Source of the DNA: Streptomyces sp. XD-27
Lineage (GTDB): Bacteria; Actinomycetota; Actinomycetes; Streptomycetales; Streptomycetaceae
Assembly (NCBI RefSeq): GCF_030553055.1
Contig: NZ_CP130713.1
Coordinates: 4,154,001-4,218,000, forward strand
DNA: 64,000 bases
Direction: 5' to 3'
Under the pieces are notes generated by a model. The model did not search any database. It worked only from the letters and a program-made list of their open reading frames with translations, and was not told the DNA's origin. This document shows positions 61,068 to 64,000 of the stretch, in pieces. Positions within the stretch are counted from its first letter, which is position 1; each line of letters begins with the position of its first letter. The translations under genes were made by a program, and so were the position numbers.

Positions 61068-64000
61068 GTGAATGACGTCGACAAGCTCCGGTCTTACTTG
61101 CGACGCGCCGTCGACGATGCGCAGGCCCTGCGCGAGCAGGTGCACGACCTGGAGGAGTCCAGGCGCGAGCCCATCGCGATCGTGAGCATGGCCTGCCGCT
61201 ATCCCGGAGACGTCCGCGCCCCCGAGGACCTGTGGCACCTCGTCAGCGAAGGCGTCGACGCCATCACCGACTTCCCCACCGACCGGGGCTGGGACGCCGA
61301 GAAGCTCCTCGATCCCGACCCGGACCGACCCGGCGCCTCCTATGTCACCAAGGGCGGATTCCTCTCCGACGCGGCCGAGTTCGACCCCGCGTTCTTCGGG
61401 ATCAGCCCGCGTGAGGCGACGGCGATGGACCCGCAGCAGCGGCTGCTCCTCGAGACCTCCTGGGAGGCGTTCGAGCGGGCGGGCATCGACCCGGTCGCGC
61501 TGCGCGGCAGCCGGACCGGCGTGTTCGTCGGCGCCATGACCCAGGAGTACGGCCCTCAGTTGCACGACGGCGCCGCCGGGTTCGACGGGTACCTGTTGAC
61601 CGGCAACACCGCGAGCGTCGCTTCCGGCCGTGTCTCCTACGCCTTCGGGTTCGAGGGTTCGGCGGTGACGGTGGACACCGCCTGCTCCGCGTCGCTGGTG
61701 GCCATCCATCTGGCCGCGCAGGCGCTGCGCAACGGCGAGTGCTCGCTGGCCCTGGCGGGCGGCGCCACCGTCATGGCGACGCCGGGGATGTTCGTGGAGT
61801 TCAGCCGCCAGCGCGGTCTCGCGGCGGACGGGCGGTGCAAGGCGTTCGCCGAGGCGGCGGACGGCACGGCCTGGGCGGAAGGCGTGGGACTGCTGCTGCT
61901 CGAGCGTCTCTCCGACGCGCGGAAGAACGGCCACCAGGTCCTTGCCGTCGTACGCGGCTCGGCCGTCAACCAGGACGGCGCCAGCAACGGCCTCACCGCC
62001 CCCAACGGGCTTTCGCAGGAGAGCGTGATACGCCAGGCCCTGGCCGGCGCGGGCCTTTCGGCGCAGGATGTCGACGTCGTCGAGGCCCACGGCACGGGTA
62101 CGACGCTCGGCGACCCGATCGAGGCGCAGGCGCTGCTTGCCACGTACGGCCAGGACCGGCCGGAGGACCGGCCGCTGTGGCTGGGTTCGCTGAAGTCCAA
62201 CATCGGCCACAGCCAGGCCGCGGCGGGCGTGGGCGGCGTCATCAAGATGGTCATGGCCATGCGGCACGGGGTGCTGCCCCGCACGCTGCACGTGGACGCG
62301 CCGTCCTCGCACGTGGACTGGGCCGCGGGAGCGGTGGAACTCCTCACCGAGAACCGGGCCTGGCCGGGGACCGACCGGCCGCGCCGTGCTGGGGTGTCGT
62401 CGTTCGGCGTCAGCGGCACCAACGCGCATCTCATCGTCGAGCAGGCCCCGGAAGGCGGCGACGCCGCCGACGAGGGCGTGCCGGGACCGGTCGTGGTGAC
62501 GGATGGGACGCTGCCGTGGGCGGTGTCGGCGAAGTCGCAGGACGCGCTGCGGGACCAGGCGCTCCGACTTCTCGACCACCTCGACCGTCACCCGCGGGCG
62601 ACACCCGCTGAGATCGGCCACGCGCTGGCAGCGGGCCGTTCCGTGTTCGACCACCGGGCCGTGCTGGTGGGCCGCGAACTGGCGGACTACCGGGCCGCGT
62701 TGGCGGCGCTGGCCGCAGGTGAGCCCTCTCCGGGCGTGGTCGCCGGTGCGGTGGCCGCCCGGCCTGGGAAGACCGTGTTCGTCTTCCCCGGGCAAGGGGC
62801 GCAGTGGGTCGGCATGGGCGTGGAGTTGATGCGTACCTCGCCGGTCTTCGCCGAGCATCTGACGGCGTGTGCGGCGGCGCTTGAGCCGTTCACCGGCTGG
62901 AACTTGATCGACGTACTCAGCCAGGCGGAAGGCGCCCCCGGCTTCGACCGGGTGGATGTCGTACAGCCCGCCCTGTGGGCGATGATGATTTCGCTGGCCC
63001 GGCTGTGGGAGCACTTGGGCATCACGCCGGATGCGGTGGTGGGTCACTCGCAGGGCGAGATAGCCGCCGCGCATATCGCGGGTGTGCTGTCGCTGGAGGA
63101 CTCCGCGCGCGTCGTGGCGTTGCGTTCTCAGGCCATCACCGACATCGCGGGCCGGGGCGGGATGGTCTCGCTGCCGCTGCCCGCGGCCGAGGCCTCCGAG
63201 CTGATCGGGCGCTGGCAGGGGCGGCTGGCCATCGCCACGGTCAACGGGCCGTCGGCCACCGTCGTCGCCGGTGACGTCGACGCCCTTGAGGAGCTGCTTG
63301 CGCACTGCGAGGCCCAGGGCATCCGGGCCCGCCGCATCCCCGTGGACTACGCCTCCCACACCTCGCACGTCGAGGCGCTCCACGACCAGTTGCTGGATGT
63401 GCTCGCACCCATCGAGCCCCGGCCCGCCACCGTCGCGTTCTACTCCAGCGTCACGGGACACCTCGGCGGGCCGATGGCCGACACCACGGTGATGGGCGCC
63501 CAGTACTGGTACGACAACCTGGCCACCACCGTGGACTTCCAGGCCGCGACCCGTTCCCTCCTTGACGACGGGCACACCCTGTTCATCGAGGCCAGCCCGC
63601 ACCCGGTCCTGACCCACCCCCTCCAGGAGACCGCCGAGAACCACCCGGTGGGTGACCGGGCCCTGGTCACCGGCACCCTGCGTCGCGACGAGGACTCCTG
63701 GCAGCGCGTACTGACCTCCCTGGCGACCGCGCACACCCACACCACCGCCGACTGGGCGGCCTTCTACCCCGCCACCCGGCCCACCCACCTCGACCTCCCG
63801 ACCTACCCCTTCCAGCACCAGCACTACTGGATGGAGTCGTCCGGGGGCACCGCAGACGCGGTCGCGGCCGGACAGGCGGCGGTCGAACACCCGCTGCTCG
63901 GTGCGGCGGTGGAGCTGGCGGGCACGGGCGGCACCGTGCTGACCGGTCGGTTGTCGCTGCAGACGCACGGCTGGCTGGTCGACCACGCGGTCTCCGACAC
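61068..64000 (+). CDS. Type I PKS extending module: KS-AT-DH..., cut by window end
   Basis: Open from GTG at 61068 (GAGGAGG five bases upstream) to the right edge, 977 codons seen. It begins with a coiled docking segment ([20 protein letters not shown]) that should pair with the loading PKS. The KS is active: [39 protein letters not shown]. The AT has [12 protein letters not shown] and YASHTSHVE, predicting methylmalonyl-CoA. From about residue 940 a dehydratase domain starts ([18 protein letters not shown], then GWLVDHAV with the catalytic His region). The remainder, with KR/ACP and perhaps further modules, lies outside the window. Confidence 0.93.
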   Translation, partial: MNDVDKLRSYLRRAVDDAQALREQVHDLEESRREPIAIVSMACRYPGDVRAPEDLWHLVSEGVDAITDFPTDRGWDAEKLLDPDPDRPGASYVTKGGFLSDAAEFDPAFFGISPREATAMDPQQRLLLETSWEAFERAGIDPVALRGSRTGVFVGAMTQEYGPQLHDGAAGFDGYLLTGNTASVASGRVSYAFGFEGSAVTVDTACSASLVAIHLAAQALRNGECSLALAGGATVMATPGMFVEFSRQRGLAADGRCKAFAEAADGTAWAEGVGLLLLERLSDARKNGHQVLAVVRGSAVNQDGASNGLTAPNGLSQESVIRQALAGAGLSAQDVDVVEAHGTGTTLGDPIEAQALLATYGQDRPEDRPLWLGSLKSNIGHSQAAAGVGGVIKMVMAMRHGVLPRTLHVDAPSSHVDWAAGAVELLTENRAWPGTDRPRRAGVSSFGVSGTNAHLIVEQAPEGGDAADEGVPGPVVVTDGTLPWAVSAKSQDALRDQALRLLDHLDRHPRATPAEIGHALAAGRSVFDHRAVLVGRELADYRAALAALAAGEPSPGVVAGAVAARPGKTVFVFPGQGAQWVGMGVELMRTSPVFAEHLTACAAALEPFTGWNLIDVLSQAEGAPGFDRVDVVQPALWAMMISLARLWEHLGITPDAVVGHSQGEIAAAHIAGVLSLEDSARVVALRSQAITDIAGRGGMVSLPLPAAEASELIGRWQGRLAIATVNGPSATVVAGDVDALEELLAHCEAQGIRARRIPVDYASHTSHVEALHDQLLDVLAPIEPRPATVAFYSSVTGHLGGPMADTTVMGAQYWYDNLATTVDFQAATRSLLDDGHTLFIEASPHPVLTHPLQETAENHPVGDRALVTGTLRRDEDSWQRVLTSLATAHTHTTADWAAFYPATRPTHLDLPTYPFQHQHYWMESSGGTADAVAAGQAAVEHPLLGAAVELAGTGGTVLTGRLSLQTHGWLVDHAVSD

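Overview
The window is high-GC actinomycete DNA and almost certainly comes from a Streptomyces. It carries an ssgR-ssgA sporulation pair, a thiC gene behind a TPP riboswitch, DUF5326 and YibE/F proteins, GTG/TTG starts and strong G/C in third codon positions.

Left part (1-16.4 kb) is ordinary chromosome: the end of a flavohemoprotein-type reductase, a pyridoxamine-oxidase-like protein, a Nudix hydrolase, a LysR regulator, a Cys/Met-metabolism PLP enzyme, a low-molecular-weight phosphatase, small membrane proteins, a cupin, ssgR-ssgA, a YibE/F protein, riboswitch-thiC, a membrane-anchored Nudix-like protein, a VOC protein, a broken metallophosphatase and a PadR-DUF1048-DUF1048 operon.

Right part (16.6 kb to the edge) is a mixed NRPS/type I PKS cluster that continues past the window. 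A leftward arm (16.6-23.9 kb) holds crotonyl-CoA carboxylase/reductase, a KASIII C-terminal fragment, 3-hydroxyacyl-CoA dehydrogenase (extender-unit supply), then a thioesterase-like protein with Cys in place of the Ser nucleophile, an SDR and a free-standing threonine-type A-T protein with a vestigial C domain. A rightward arm (24.4-51.7 kb) holds MbtH, an LmbU-family regulator, a stand-alone A domain, a stand-alone carrier protein, an FAD monooxygenase, three NRPSs (C-A-T-E-C-A-T, C-A-NMT-T-E-C-A-T, C-A*-T-TE), a type II thioesterase and an ABC exporter. A large SARP regulator faces them. A third arm (55.5 kb on) holds a carrier protein, a P450, a second Cys-type thioesterase, a KSQ-AT-ACP loading PKS and the first extending PKS module, cut by the window end.

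Reading of the assembly line: the pocket residues of NRPS1 module 1 and NRPS2 module 2 (DVFSVASYAK and DVFSVAAYAK) match what I remember as the piperazic acid signature. NRPS1 module 2 and NRPS2 module 1 share a byte-identical A-domain core, so they should use the same amino acid, N-methylated and epimerised in the second case. The terminal A domain has lost key residues and is probably loaded in trans by the free Thr A-T protein and a Cys-type acyltransferase, as in the SyrB1/SyrC logic of syringomycin. With a polyketide side chain and CCR this points to an azinothricin/A83586C-like acylated hexadepsipeptide. That assignment is inference. No piperazate genes (KtzI/KtzT types) are in the window.

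Control: four related 16-bp palindromes (GTCYYGYCGRCRRGAC), all in promoter gaps of the cluster, contain or resemble the LmbU site CTCGCCGGCGAG. Separate direct repeats phased at 22 bp (two promoters) and 11 bp (one promoter) look like SARP sites. Together they suggest a two-regulator scheme.
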